This document shows positions 36,241 through 44,921 of a stretch of 64,000 bases of DNA, in pieces. Every line of letters begins with the position of its first letter. Positions within the stretch are counted from its first letter, which is position 1. The notes below the pieces were generated by a model. That model searched no databases. It was not told the origin of the DNA and saw nothing but the letters and a program-made list of their open reading frames with translations. The stretch spans positions 310,001 through 374,000 of the forward strand of contig NZ_JABEKT010000001.1 of assembly GCF_013283195.1 (NCBI RefSeq), read 5' to 3'. A program made the translations under genes and the position numbers. Origin of the DNA: Ensifer adhaerens. GTDB taxonomy: Bacteria; Pseudomonadota; Alphaproteobacteria; Rhizobiales; Rhizobiaceae.

Positions 36241-37500
36241 TCAGGAGCGCAGCGCTGCCGCGGGCGGTTGCCGGTAGGCGAGCATCGCCGGCAGCACCGC
36301 GAGGACGGCTGCGAAAGCGAGAATGACCGAGACAAGAAATCCATCGCCGGCCGCGAACATGACGGGCATGGCAACGCCGCTTTCGGCAGAAAGATATCCG
36401 GCTATGAATTTCGCGGCACCGAAGCCGAGCGAAAAACCGAGAAGCACGCCGGATGCTGTCAGCGCAAACAACTCGCTCCAGACGATGACGAACACCGCCC
36501 GGCGCGGCGCGCCGAAAGCGCGCAGCGCCCCGATCTGCCGCCGGCGCTGGCCGACATGCAGGACTGTCACGAGCAGGATCGCGGCGGCAACCAGAACCTG
36601 GGCGCCCGTCGTCACCCCGACGAGCACCTTCTTAGCGTCGCCGAGCGTGGCATAGAGATTGGTCAGCACTTCGCCCGGAAAGACCGCCAGCGTCGCGTTG
36701 TCGCGATAATCCTGGCGAAGCTTGTAGGCGTCGGCGATCGATTTGGGTTTGACGAGGATCGCCGGCAGGCCGGGCGTGACCTTGCTCCAGTCCTCATCGA
36801 GCGCCGCGTCCGCCTCTATAGGCTGATGAGCCGCTTCGCCACCGGACGCGTGTTCGTCATGGGTGTGGTCGTGATGTGCGTCAGCCTCGTCGTGTTCGGC
36901 TTCCATTCCATGAAGCGCCCAGACGGCCTGCATCGGCACGAGTATGGCGCGGTCCCAGGCGGTTCCCGTGGGCTTGAGGCGCCCGACGATGCGGTAGGAA
37001 AGCTCGGTGTGGGCATGGCCGCCAAGCTCGGCCAGCCCATGGGTCGGCTTGACCGCATAGTCGATCGGCAGATCGACGGCAGCGCCGACAACAGCCTCGC
37101 CGGCGACGGCGAAGACACGTCCTTCGGCAAGCGCTTCGAGGTCGCGCACCAGCCCGGAGGAAGTGCCGACCACCGCATAGCCGCCAAAACTGTCGCCGAA
37201 CCCGACCGGCGCTGCGGAGGCAACGCGCGGGTCGGCGAGAAGGCGCGGCAGGACCGTGCCATCCATCAGAGGCAGTGGCGAGGGCTGCAGGAAGATCGAC
37301 GACAGCACGAGCTGCGTCTCGCTGCCGGGGGCACCAATCACAAGGTCAAACTTGTCGGCAGCACGGGCGCTGCCGAGCCGAAGCGCCCGCTCCTGCAAGG
37401 TGACGGCAACACCGAGCGCCGTTGCCAGCGCCACCAACAGGACGACGACGAGCGAACCTGCCCACAGACGCCGCAGATCCGCAAGGATAAAGCCGATCAT
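36241..37500 (-). CDS. FtsX/MacB-type ABC permease with His-rich loop
   Basis: A 419-residue FtsX-like permease: one N-terminal membrane helix (about 14-36), a large extracytoplasmic domain (about 40-280) and three C-terminal helices. The domain contains a histidine cluster at residues 203-225 (seven His, with Asp and Glu between), suggestive of zinc or other metal binding. Its start overlaps the ATPase stop by 4 bp, and a thiol-motif secreted protein is encoded before that. The trio resembles the Zur-controlled PA4064-PA4066 type locus of Pseudomonas as I recall it; direction of action and substrate are unproven. Confidence 0.85.
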   Translation of the reverse strand: MIGFILADLRRLWAGSLVVVLLVALATALGVAVTLQERALRLGSARAADKFDLVIGAPGSETQLVLSSIFLQPSPLPLMDGTVLPRLLADPRVASAAPVGFGDSFGGYAVVGTSSGLVRDLEALAEGRVFAVAGEAVVGAAVDLPIDYAVKPTHGLAELGGHAHTELSYRIVGRLKPTGTAWDRAILVPMQAVWALHGMEAEHDEADAHHDHTHDEHASGGEAAHQPIEADAALDEDWSKVTPGLPAILVKPKSIADAYKLRQDYRDNATLAVFPGEVLTNLYATLGDAKKVLVGVTTGAQVLVAAAILLVTVLHVGQRRRQIGALRAFGAPRRAVFVIVWSELFALTASGVLLGFSLGFGAAKFIAGYLSAESGVAMPVMFAAGDGFLVSVILAFAAVLAVLPAMLAYRQPPAAALRS

Positions 37501-38186
37501 GCCGCACGCTCCCCGATCACGCCGTCTTCGACGATGCGGCCGGCGACAAGCCGGATGCGGCGGTCCAGACGTCGGGTAAGGGCCGGGTCGTGCGTCGCGA
37601 CAACAAGCGTGCAGCCGCTTTCACGGGAAAGCTCGATCAGCAGGTCGCCAACGGCATCGCCGGCATCGCTGTCGAGACTGGCAGTCGGCTCGTCGGCTAT
37701 GACCACACCGGGCCGGCGCAGAAGAGCCCGGGCAATCGCCACCCGCTGCATCTCGCCGCGCGACATGGTCTCGATCATCTGTGTCGGCCGGGCGAGCCCG
37801 ACGCGCAGCAGCAGATCCTGCGCACGGGCACGGATATCACGGGCCATCGCGCCGGAAAGCCGTGCAGGCAGCAGAACGTTCTCGAACGCGCTCAAACCCG
37901 GAAAAAGATGAAAATTCTGCAGGACGAGGCCGATATTGGCACCGCGCCAGCGATCACGGCCGCCTTCGGAAAGCGTGCAGATATCGACGTCGCCCCAGAG
38001 GATGCGACCCTGTCCGACCCGCTCCAGGCCGGTCAGGATGCTGATCAGCGTACTCTTGCCTGATCCGGACGCACCGGTGAGCGCCACGCGGCTGTCGGCT
38101 GGAATGCTCAAGCTATCGATCGCAAGGGCCGGCGCGGCCAGCCCGGGAAAGCGCATATCGATCCCTTGAAGCTGAAGACCAAGCAT
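37497..38186 (-). CDS. ABC transporter ATP-binding protein, LolD/MacB type
   Basis: A 229-residue ATPase. Walker A is GASGSGKST (about 38-46), the signature is MSRGEMQR in place of the usual LSGGQ, and Walker B ends IADEPTASLD. MSRGE is a known variant in mechanotransmission-type (LolD/MacB/FtsE) ATPases. It pairs with the FtsX-type permease downstream (4-bp overlap) and lies 4 bp after the secreted-protein gene, so the three form a tight operon. Confidence 0.9.
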   Translation of the reverse strand: MLGLQLQGIDMRFPGLAAPALAIDSLSIPADSRVALTGASGSGKSTLISILTGLERVGQGRILWGDVDICTLSEGGRDRWRGANIGLVLQNFHLFPGLSAFENVLLPARLSGAMARDIRARAQDLLLRVGLARPTQMIETMSRGEMQRVAIARALLRRPGVVIADEPTASLDSDAGDAVGDLLIELSRESGCTLVVATHDPALTRRLDRRIRLVAGRIVEDGVIGERAA

Positions 38187-38190
38187 ACGG

Positions 38191-38655
38191 CTAGACCGTA
38201 TAGAATTCGGAGGAGCGCAGGCGCAGCAGGCTGACGAAGCCGGTCTCCGGGTCGGTCCAGGAGCCGACCTCCAGTGTCCCGCGCACCTCGATCGTCTGGC
38301 CGGGCGGCACGAACGTCTGCTTCTCGCCGAGGTAGACGACGACGATGTTGTCGGGCCAGTCGGAATCCGACGAACAAAACGGGCAAAGCGCCATCGGAAT
38401 TTCCGTCAGCACGAAGAACGCCGCCTCGGCTTTGAGCGGCGGTGCCATGAAGCCGCGCATGCGCACCTCCTGGCCGGCAAGGCTTTTGACCTTCTGCGAG
38501 AATTCGAGACCAAGCACGCTGACCTTGCCATAGAGCTCGTCGAAGGTGAGGCTGGCATCCGCCCGGGCAACGCGCCCGTCGCTAGCAACGGCCGCGCCGG
38601 CGATCAGGCCAAGCATAGTGCGACGGCTCAAGGAAATGGGGTTCGCGAGGGGCAT
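38191..38655 (-). CDS. Secreted thiol-motif protein, DUF3299-like
   Basis: A 154-residue protein with a twin-arginine-like signal (SRRTMLGLIAGAAVA, residues 10-24) and a mature domain of OB-fold-like strands. GQEVRMRGFMAPP (61-73) and CPFC (91-94) in a cysteine/aspartate-rich turn recall the DUF3299 family, which is found beside FtsX-type ABC genes in zinc-responsive loci. The CPFC pair could bind metal or be redox active. It leads the operon with the ATPase and His-rich permease. I see no clear Zur box upstream. The function is unknown; family placement is by motif only. Confidence 0.65.
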   Translation of the reverse strand: MPLANPISLSRRTMLGLIAGAAVASDGRVARADASLTFDELYGKVSVLGLEFSQKVKSLAGQEVRMRGFMAPPLKAEAAFFVLTEIPMALCPFCSSDSDWPDNIVVVYLGEKQTFVPPGQTIEVRGTLEVGSWTDPETGFVSLLRLRSSEFYTV

Positions 38656-38722
38656 CGTCTTATCGCCATTTGATGTCGCGGCAACGCATGAACATGGGGC
38701 CGGAACAAAGCGTCAGCACAAA

Positions 38723-38750
38723 ACCTTCTCCCCGTTGCCGGGGGGAAGGT
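38723..38750. terminator. Stem-loop after alkaline phosphatase gene
   Basis: Twelve-base arms (38723-38734 and 38739-38750, ACCTTCTCCCCG) pair with one G-T wobble around TTGC. It lies 15 bp beyond the phosphatase stop; TTTTGTGC follows on the minus strand. The core resembles rhizobial REP-like palindromes. Confidence 0.6.
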
Positions 38751-38764
38751 AGGTCGTTGACCGA

Positions 38765-40516
38765 TCAGTTGGTCTGCTTCACGCCTAGCGCAAGTGCGTC
38801 GACGAGAACGCGATAGACGTCGCTCTGCTCCATGTAACCCCTGAAGCCCTCACTACCAGGGCCTTCCGACTGTAGAACCACGTCATCGACCGTGTGCTGG
38901 CCGGTGCTTTCGTCCTTCGGCAGGATGCCGACACGCAAGACGGCGCCGGGCATGTCCTTGTAGGCTTCGTTGGCGACATACTCGTCCTTGTCGTTCTTCA
39001 CCGCCGGCTCGAACGGGCCGTCCAGCTTGGGGCTGAAGGTTTCGTAGTAGTCGGGGAAGTTGGAGACGAACATGGCCAGGCGCCGGCTGGCATCGATCTT
39101 GTCGGGGAAGCCGTCCTTGTTTTCGTCGGTGTAGTTCGGGAAGCCGGCCGAAGAACCCGTCTTGACCTTGTCGCGACCTTCCTTGCCCTCGACGGTGTCG
39201 TCAATAATGCCGAGCAGCGAGACGCCGTGGGTATGGTCGCCGGTCACGACGATGAGCGTATCCGGGTTGTTCTTGGCAAATTCGCGGGCAACGCCGATCG
39301 CCTGGTCGAACTCGATGGTCTCGACGACGGCGCGCTCCATGTCGAGCGGATGGCTCATCTTGTCGATCGAGGCGCCCTCGACCATCAGGAAGAAGCCGTT
39401 TTCGTTCTTCGACAGCCGGTCGAGCGCCGTCTTCGTCATCTCGACGAGGCCCGGTTGGCCCGGGAATTTTTCGGCCGTGCCCTTTTTCAGGAACTCGCGG
39501 TCGAGCGTCACGTCCATGTTGCCGGTGTGGAACAGGCCGAGAAGCTTGCCGTCGGCGGGCGCATTGGCAAGTTCGGTCTTGTCGGTGGCAAGCGCGTAAC
39601 CAGCGTCCTGGAACAGCTTGATGTAGTCCTGGTTGTCCTTGCGCTTGGAACCTGGCGTTTCCTTACCAAGGAAATAGGCCGAGCCACCGCCGAGGATGAC
39701 TTCCGGCTTGGCGTCGTAGATCATGCCGACGATTTCGGCCTTGTCGTTGCGATTGCGGGTGTGGGAGACGACGGCGGCCGGCGTCGCATCCTCGATTTCC
39801 GAGGTGGTGACGAGGCCGATCGACTTTTGCGTCTGGCGACGCAGCGCCTCGGCGATCGTTTCGACCCGCGGATCGTCCAGGCTGTCGGGCGTGCGGTCGC
39901 CATAGACGCCGACGGCGTTGATCACGGTCTTGTGGCCGGTCATGTAGGCCGACATGGTGTTGGCGCTATCGGTGTCGATCGAGTTGGTGGCCGACGTGCC
40001 GATGAAGGCCATGCGCTCAAGATCGTCCATGTTGAGGCGGCCATTGGCCTTCCCCTCGGTCATACCCTTCGACATGATGCGGGCGGCGGTACGATGGGCG
40101 ACCGAAAGGCCGTCGCCAAGCAGGAAGATGATGTTCTTGGCCTTCGGCTGTTCAGCGGTGGCAAAGACGTCCCAGGTCACGGTCTTCGTCTGTTCGCCGG
40201 CCGTTACCTCGACCTTGTAGCTGCCCGGCGCGCCGATGACGGCATTGCGCAAGAGCAGAGCCGAACCGAGTTCCTTGTCTTCCTTGCCCTTTTCCATCGC
40301 GACATAGGCGGCCTCAGCGCCGAGCGCTGCCTTGTAATCCTGGCCGTTAACGGTCACCTTGATGTCTTCCGCCTTGACGGCACCCTTGAGCTCGACCTTG
40401 AAATCGAACGGCGAGCCGGCGAGAATCGTCGCACGATCAATCGGATAGACGTCTGCGGCCTGGGCCGCATGGGCCAGAACCGTTGTGGCGAAGAGGGTGA
40501 CAAGAAGCGTGCGCAT
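38765..40516 (-). CDS. phoA: Periplasmic alkaline phosphatase, PhoA family
   Basis: A 583-residue secreted phosphatase that frees phosphate from organic esters. Residues 1-20 are a signal peptide (cleavage after AAQA). Residues about 22-120 form an extra N-terminal beta-rich domain not found in E. coli PhoA. The catalytic domain starts near 125, with Asp135 in LLGDGLS, the nucleophile Ser184 in TDSANTM and a GDHTHG zinc motif later. A Pho box lies about 50 bp upstream, so PhoB control under phosphate starvation is expected. The extra domain may bind the cell surface or substrate. Confidence 0.9.
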   Translation of the reverse strand: MRTLLVTLFATTVLAHAAQAADVYPIDRATILAGSPFDFKVELKGAVKAEDIKVTVNGQDYKAALGAEAAYVAMEKGKEDKELGSALLLRNAVIGAPGSYKVEVTAGEQTKTVTWDVFATAEQPKAKNIIFLLGDGLSVAHRTAARIMSKGMTEGKANGRLNMDDLERMAFIGTSATNSIDTDSANTMSAYMTGHKTVINAVGVYGDRTPDSLDDPRVETIAEALRRQTQKSIGLVTTSEIEDATPAAVVSHTRNRNDKAEIVGMIYDAKPEVILGGGSAYFLGKETPGSKRKDNQDYIKLFQDAGYALATDKTELANAPADGKLLGLFHTGNMDVTLDREFLKKGTAEKFPGQPGLVEMTKTALDRLSKNENGFFLMVEGASIDKMSHPLDMERAVVETIEFDQAIGVAREFAKNNPDTLIVVTGDHTHGVSLLGIIDDTVEGKEGRDKVKTGSSAGFPNYTDENKDGFPDKIDASRRLAMFVSNFPDYYETFSPKLDGPFEPAVKNDKDEYVANEAYKDMPGAVLRVGILPKDESTGQHTVDDVVLQSEGPGSEGFRGYMEQSDVYRVLVDALALGVKQTN

Positions 40517-40564
40517 GGCGATCGTCCCTTTGAGGTGTCGGATGCCGCGGTCCTAACGCCCGGC

Positions 40565-40582
40565 GATGACAGCGACGTGACA
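40565..40582 (-). promoter_or_regulatory. Pho box upstream of alkaline phosphatase
   Basis: On the minus strand TGTCACGTCGCTGTCATC has the two TGTCA repeats exactly 11 bp apart that define PhoB binding sites. It lies 49 bp before the phosphatase start and fits a phosphate-starvation gene. Confidence 0.75.
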
Positions 40583-40671
40583 TAACGATCACGTTTGCGG
40601 GTGCCCAAGCATCGTACGCTTGACTCGCCGATAGAAACAATTATTAGGAGCCTCGGAAAGGAAGGCATTCC

Positions 40672-40791
40672 ATGCTTCGCCGCGAACATAACTTCGCTGA
40701 CAGCAGCATCCTGGCAGAAATCGCCGGGCAGGATATGCGTTTCCCAGCTTCCTTCAAAACAACGGCCAAAACGACGACGAAAACCGTCTGA
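40672..40791 (+). CDS. Candidate leader peptide of asd, 39 aa, Thr/Lys-rich end
   Basis: An ATG at 40672 preceded by GGAAAGGAAGG with a 6-nt spacer opens a 39-codon frame that ends FKTTAKTTTKTV, with six Thr and three Lys in the last twelve residues. asd, 114 bp downstream, makes the common precursor of threonine, lysine and methionine, so the run of Thr/Lys codons is what an attenuation leader would carry. The ACG codons can pair with CGTC/ACGT around the stop (about 40771-40793), and a second hairpin follows at 40813-40831. That hairpin lacks a T-run. This is a hypothesis from sequence alone. Confidence 0.4.
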   Translation: MLRREHNFADSSILAEIAGQDMRFPASFKTTAKTTTKTV

Positions 40792-40812
40792 CGTCTCTGG
40801 CCCTCCGCTCTC

Positions 40813-40831
40813 TCCCCGGTTTGGCCGGGGA
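40813..40831 (+). other. Hairpin in asd leader (possible attenuator or REP remnant)
   Basis: A 7-bp stem (TCCCCGG, 40813-40819 with 40825-40831) with loop TTTGG lies between the Thr/Lys-rich small ORF and asd. GGCC at 40799-40802 can pair with GGCC at 40823-40826 and so compete. No T-run follows. The sequence also resembles decayed rhizobial CTCTCCCCGG palindromes. The rest of the 389-bp gap (40517-40905) shows only the Pho box and the small ORF. Confidence 0.4.
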
Positions 40832-40905
40832 CAGGAACCCTCGCGGCGGATCGCGCGGTTTCCCCCTCCACCCGACGAGGAGAGACAGAAAAGAGAGCTT
40901 AGATC

Positions 40906-41940
40906 ATGGGTTTCAAGATTGCAGTCGCAGGCGCTACCGGCAATGTCGGCCGGGAGATGCTGAACATCCTTTCGGAACGCGGCTTTCCCGCCGATGAGGT
41001 GGTCGCCCTTGCTTCCGCCCGTTCCCAGGGCACGGAAGTTTCCTTCGGCGACAAGACGCTCAAGGTCAAGAACCTCGAAAACTACGACTTCTCCGACACC
41101 GATATCTGCCTGATGTCGGCCGGCGGCGCGGTTTCGCTGAAGTATTCGCCGAAGATCGGCCAGCAGGGTTGCGTCGTCATCGACAACTCCTCGGCCTGGC
41201 GCTACGATTCTGAAGTGCCGCTGATCGTGCCAGAAGTGAACCCGGACGCGATTTCGCTCTTCACCAAGAAGAACATCATTGCCAACCCGAATTGCTCGAC
41301 CGCCCAGCTCGTCGTCGCGCTGAAGCCGCTGCACGACTACGCCAAGATCAAGCGCGTCGTCGTCTCGACCTACCAGTCGGTTTCCGGCGCCGGCAAGGAC
41401 GGCATGGACGAACTCTTCAACCAGACCCGTGCGGTCTTCGTCGCCGACCCGATCGAATCGAAGAAGTTCACCAAGCGCATCGCCTTCAACGTCATTCCGC
41501 ACATCGACGTCTTCATGGAAGACGGCTACACCAAGGAAGAGTGGAAGGTTCTGGCCGAGACCAAGAAGATGCTCGATCCGAAGATCAAGGTCACCTGCAC
41601 GGCCGTGCGCGTTCCTGTCTTCATCGGCCATTCGGAATCGGTCAACATCGAGTTCGAAAACGAGATCACTGCTGACGAAGCGCGCGATATCCTGCGCGAA
41701 GCGCCGGGTTGCCTTGTTGTCGACAAGCACGAAAACGGCGGCTACGTCACGCCTTACGAGTGCGCCGGCGAAGATGCCACCTACATCTCGCGCATCCGCG
41801 AAGACGCGACCGTCGAGAACGGCCTCAACATCTGGGTCGTTTCCGACAACCTGCGCAAGGGTGCAGCACTCAACGCGATCCAGATCGCCGAGCTGCTCAT
41901 CAACCGCGGCCTGATCCGCGCCAAGAAGCAGGCCGCCTGA
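40906..41940 (+). CDS. asd: Aspartate-semialdehyde dehydrogenase
   Basis: A 344-residue NADPH-dependent enzyme that reduces aspartyl phosphate to aspartate semialdehyde, the branch point to lysine, diaminopimelate, threonine and methionine. The nucleotide motif GATGNVGREML (9-19), the catalytic Cys130 in NPNCSTAQ and RVPVFIGHSE late in the protein are visible. Length is normal. GAGGAGAGA lies about 20 bp upstream and AAAGAGAG closer. A clear terminator follows. A Thr/Lys-rich small ORF upstream may regulate it. Confidence 0.97.
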   Translation: MGFKIAVAGATGNVGREMLNILSERGFPADEVVALASARSQGTEVSFGDKTLKVKNLENYDFSDTDICLMSAGGAVSLKYSPKIGQQGCVVIDNSSAWRYDSEVPLIVPEVNPDAISLFTKKNIIANPNCSTAQLVVALKPLHDYAKIKRVVVSTYQSVSGAGKDGMDELFNQTRAVFVADPIESKKFTKRIAFNVIPHIDVFMEDGYTKEEWKVLAETKKMLDPKIKVTCTAVRVPVFIGHSESVNIEFENEITADEARDILREAPGCLVVDKHENGGYVTPYECAGEDATYISRIREDATVENGLNIWVVSDNLRKGAALNAIQIAELLINRGLIRAKKQAA

Positions 41941-41967
41941 ACAAACAGACGGTAAGACACAAATAAG

Positions 41968-42004
41968 AACCCCGCTTGGCCCGTTATCGGCCTGCGGGGT
42001 TTGC
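41968..42004 (+). terminator. Terminator of asd
   Basis: AACCCCGC (41968-41975) pairs with GCGGGGTT (41994-42001), with an inner GGCC pair, followed by TTGCTGTTT. It lies 28 bp after the asd stop. Confidence 0.75.
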
Positions 42005-42147
42005 TGTTTCACGTATCCGTGTGAAGATTTGATCGGATTCACGTGAAACCGTTAGGTATTTTCCGCCATTGAGGGGCGGGTGACAGAGCCGGCGAAGGCT
42101 GGCATCTTTGTAACGGCAACCAGATTCGGGCAATCACGGGGTTTTTC

Positions 42148-42969
42148 ATGCACACGGCAAAGTGCGTAGCGATTGGGCTTGCGGCCCTGATTTCAACGGC
42201 GGTGCTTCCAGCGACCGCTTCCGCGGCACAGTGCGGCAACGATGGTAGCGGCTTTGCCGCCTGGATGACGCAGTTCAAGCAGGAAGCCGCCGGCAACGGC
42301 ATCAGCCCTGCGGTTCTGAACAAGGCGCTCTCGAACGTCTCGTATAACAAGGCGACGATCCGCGCCGACCGTGGCCAGAAGAGCTTCAAGCTCTCGCTCA
42401 GCCAGTTCATGCAGAAGCGTGGCGGCCAGACGATCATTTCGCGCGGCAAGAAGATGAAGGCCCAGAATGCGGCGCTCTTCAACAGCATCGAGCAGCGCTA
42501 TGGCGTGCCGGCGGGCCCGCTGATTGCCATCTGGGGCATGGAAACCGGCTTCGGCGGCTTCATGGGCAAGGAGCACACGCTCTCTGCCGTTTCGACGCTC
42601 GCCTATGACTGCCGCCGTTCCGACTACTTTACCAACCAGCTCTACGCGGCGCTCCAGCTCGTCCAGCGCGGGGACCTCAGCCCCGATGCCCGGGGTGCGG
42701 CCCATGGCGAAATCGGACAGACCCAGTTCCTTCCGGCAAACGTCTTGAAGTACGGCGTCGACGGCGACGGCAACGGTCATGTGGACATGGTTCGCTCGAA
42801 GGCCGACGCGCTGGCGTCGACCGCAAACTTCCTGCGTGGTCACGGCTGGCAGCCGGGCGCCGGATACCAGCAGGGACAGGCGAATTTCGCCGCGATCCAG
42901 GGCTGGAATGCGGCCAGCGTCTACCAGCAGGCCATCGCCATCATCGGCGCCGAAATCGACGGCGACTGA
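42148..42969 (+). CDS. Lytic murein transglycosylase, MltB/SLT2 family
   Basis: A 273-residue secreted peptidoglycan lytic enzyme. A signal peptide covers about 1-26 (LPATASA), and the catalytic Glu132 is in IWGMETGFGG. The GEIGQTQFLPANVLKYGVDG motif and a calcium-like DGDGNGHVD loop are family features. It lacks the C-terminal peptidoglycan-binding domain of many rhizobial relatives, so it is a short form. No lipobox precedes the cut, so it is periplasmic rather than a lipoprotein. Single-gene unit with its own terminator. Confidence 0.9.
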   Translation: MHTAKCVAIGLAALISTAVLPATASAAQCGNDGSGFAAWMTQFKQEAAGNGISPAVLNKALSNVSYNKATIRADRGQKSFKLSLSQFMQKRGGQTIISRGKKMKAQNAALFNSIEQRYGVPAGPLIAIWGMETGFGGFMGKEHTLSAVSTLAYDCRRSDYFTNQLYAALQLVQRGDLSPDARGAAHGEIGQTQFLPANVLKYGVDGDGNGHVDMVRSKADALASTANFLRGHGWQPGAGYQQGQANFAAIQGWNAASVYQQAIAIIGAEIDGD

Positions 42970-43000
42970 CCGCGAGCATTACGAGATTTGCAGATTGGGG

Positions 43001-43031
43001 AGCCCGGTTCGAAAGGACCGGGCTTCTTTTT
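43001..43031 (+). terminator. Terminator of the transglycosylase gene
   Basis: AGCCCGGT (43001-43008) pairs with ACCGGGCT (43017-43024), followed by a TCTTTTTT run. It is a textbook terminator, 31 bp after the stop, and the converging carbonic anhydrase ends 10 bp later. Confidence 0.88.
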
Positions 43032-43040
43032 TCACTTTGA

Positions 43041-43688
43041 TCACATGCCCGGGCGGGCAAAATCGCCGGTCTTCGGGTCCATCACCCAGAGCTCGCCGGT
43101 CGAAATGTCGAACCAGGCGCCGTGCAGGTTGAGCTTGCCCTTGGCTTCGAGGATCTGGACGCAGGGAAAGGTGCGCAGATTGGCGATCGAGTTGCGGATG
43201 GAGACGCGCTCCAGCGCCCGCTGCCGCTCGGCCTGGGTCATCACTTCGTTGCTCTGGATCTGCTCGGCCGAGGGCTTCAAGAGGTGCATCCAGCGGCCAA
43301 TGAAATCGCCCGGCGACAAAGGCTCGGCGTCGAGATCGAGCGCCGCCTTGATGCCGCCACAGCGTCCATGGCCCATGACGACGATGTCGGTGACGCGCAG
43401 CGACTGCACGGCAAACTCAAGCGCCGCCGAGGTCGAGTGATAATGGCCGTCGGGCTCGTAGGGTGGCATCAGATTGGCGACGTTACGCACGACGAAGAGT
43501 TCGCCCGGGCCGCTGTCGAAGATCGTCTCGGGGGCTGCCCGGGAGTCACAACAGGCAATGACCATGGTCTTGGGCTTCTGCCCGCTGTCGGCCAATGTCT
43601 TGTAACGCTGCTGCTGTTCGCTGAAGCGGCCATTCATGAAATTATGATAGCCGTTCAGAAGGTGGTCCGGAAAACGCTGCATATCCAT
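43041..43688 (-). CDS. Beta-class carbonic anhydrase
   Basis: A 215-residue zinc enzyme that interconverts CO2 and bicarbonate. Zinc ligands Cys47, His107 and Cys110 are in CCDSR and GHGRCGG, and the Asp48-Arg50 dyad is present. The VVRNVANLMPPYEPDGHYHS stretch is typical of the common bacterial clade. It probably supplies bicarbonate for carboxylases. Single gene; 69 bp separate it from pdxY on the same strand, so cotranscription is possible. Confidence 0.95.
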   Translation of the reverse strand: MDMQRFPDHLLNGYHNFMNGRFSEQQQRYKTLADSGQKPKTMVIACCDSRAAPETIFDSGPGELFVVRNVANLMPPYEPDGHYHSTSAALEFAVQSLRVTDIVVMGHGRCGGIKAALDLDAEPLSPGDFIGRWMHLLKPSAEQIQSNEVMTQAERQRALERVSIRNSIANLRTFPCVQILEAKGKLNLHGAWFDISTGELWVMDPKTGDFARPGM

Positions 43689-43757
43689 CGGTTACCCCGC
43701 TGTAGTCGAGAGTTCAATCCACCAAGCCATTCGACGGCAAACCGTGAACAGCTTCTT

Positions 43758-44639
43758 CTATTTCCGGCGCATCTGGCTCGGATGCAGCAGGCGCCGCATC
43801 TGCACCATGGCCATCGGCGTCGAGAGACTGGACGCGTCCTGTTCAAGCGTCAGTTCATCGGCACCGCGCTTGACCGTGCGCGCGATGATTTCAAACACGC
43901 TGGCTGTCGCCATCTGCAGCGCCCGCTCCTCCGAAAGCCCCTCCAGCAATCGCGCCAGGAACACCGCCGTCAACAAGTCGCCCGTCCCGTTCGGCGGGTT
44001 CTCGATCAGCCGATGTTCTGCAAGAAGCGCATGGTTGCCGGAGAGATAGAGGTTTCCCGTGCCGCCATTCATCATCGGGATCGCCGACGAGACCAGCATG
44101 CGCGATGGGCCAAGCCCGAGCGCCGCATCGAGGATGGCCGCATTGGTCTCGAGCGCTGCACCTGCAAGCCAGGCCAGTTCGAAACGGTTGGGCGTGGCCA
44201 GGCTTGCAAGTGGCAGCAGCCGGTCACGGATCGCCGTCGCCGTCGCTTCGGGAACGTAGAGCCCTTCGGCATCGCCAATCACAGGATCGCAGGCATAGAC
44301 GAGATCGGGGTTGCGGGCGCGAAGCGTCGTCACCAGCCGGGCAACGCCGTCTGCCTGTCCGACGGATCCGAGATAACCCGAAAGCACCGCGCGAACCTCG
44401 CCGGCCCAGGGCGCCTGAGCGAGATCGTCGATGACAGACTGGAATTCCGCGTCCGGGATGGTGATTCGCGTCGAACGGCCATGGCCAGGATGCCAAGGGA
44501 GGATAACCGTCGGCAGTGCCCAGACGGGATGGCCGAGCGTCTCCAGGGCGAAGACAACGGCCCGATTGCCAACGGTACCACGCACCACGTGACTGGAAAT
44601 GACGATCACGGCACCGGGCAAGGAGGGCATTTCGGGCAT
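43758..44639 (-). CDS. pdxY: Pyridoxal kinase
   Basis: A 293-residue ribokinase-fold kinase that phosphorylates pyridoxal in vitamin B6 salvage. It has VIVISSHVVRGTVGNRA at 11-27, VYACDPVIGD near 114-123 and the anion-hole motif NGTGD (217-221), with Asp221 the catalytic base. I chose the ATG at 44639; a GTG at 44675 in frame would add twelve residues and cannot be excluded. It would supply PLP for the several aminotransferases, including those in this window. Confidence 0.92.
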   Translation of the reverse strand: MPEMPSLPGAVIVISSHVVRGTVGNRAVVFALETLGHPVWALPTVILPWHPGHGRSTRITIPDAEFQSVIDDLAQAPWAGEVRAVLSGYLGSVGQADGVARLVTTLRARNPDLVYACDPVIGDAEGLYVPEATATAIRDRLLPLASLATPNRFELAWLAGAALETNAAILDAALGLGPSRMLVSSAIPMMNGGTGNLYLSGNHALLAEHRLIENPPNGTGDLLTAVFLARLLEGLSEERALQMATASVFEIIARTVKRGADELTLEQDASSLSTPMAMVQMRRLLHPSQMRRK

Positions 44640-44921
44640 CGGCCAGTCCAATCCTTCGATTTGACCTCTGATCACCGACTGTCACCGCCATGTCAACAGG
44701 CTATGGCAGAGAGCTTCCGCACAAGCCGCTGGCGTTTTCATGCTTTTTCATCGGAATTCGAGCAATTTTCGCCAATTTGCCTTCGATTTAAATGGATTTA
44801 AGCTGTTTTCACGTGAGATTCTCCGATTTTGGGCTCGTTTTTGCCGAAATCGTCATAAAAAGCGGTCGCCATTAGCCATGGTTCTGATAGGGTCTAGCCT
44901 ATCATGAATGGGAGAAACTTC

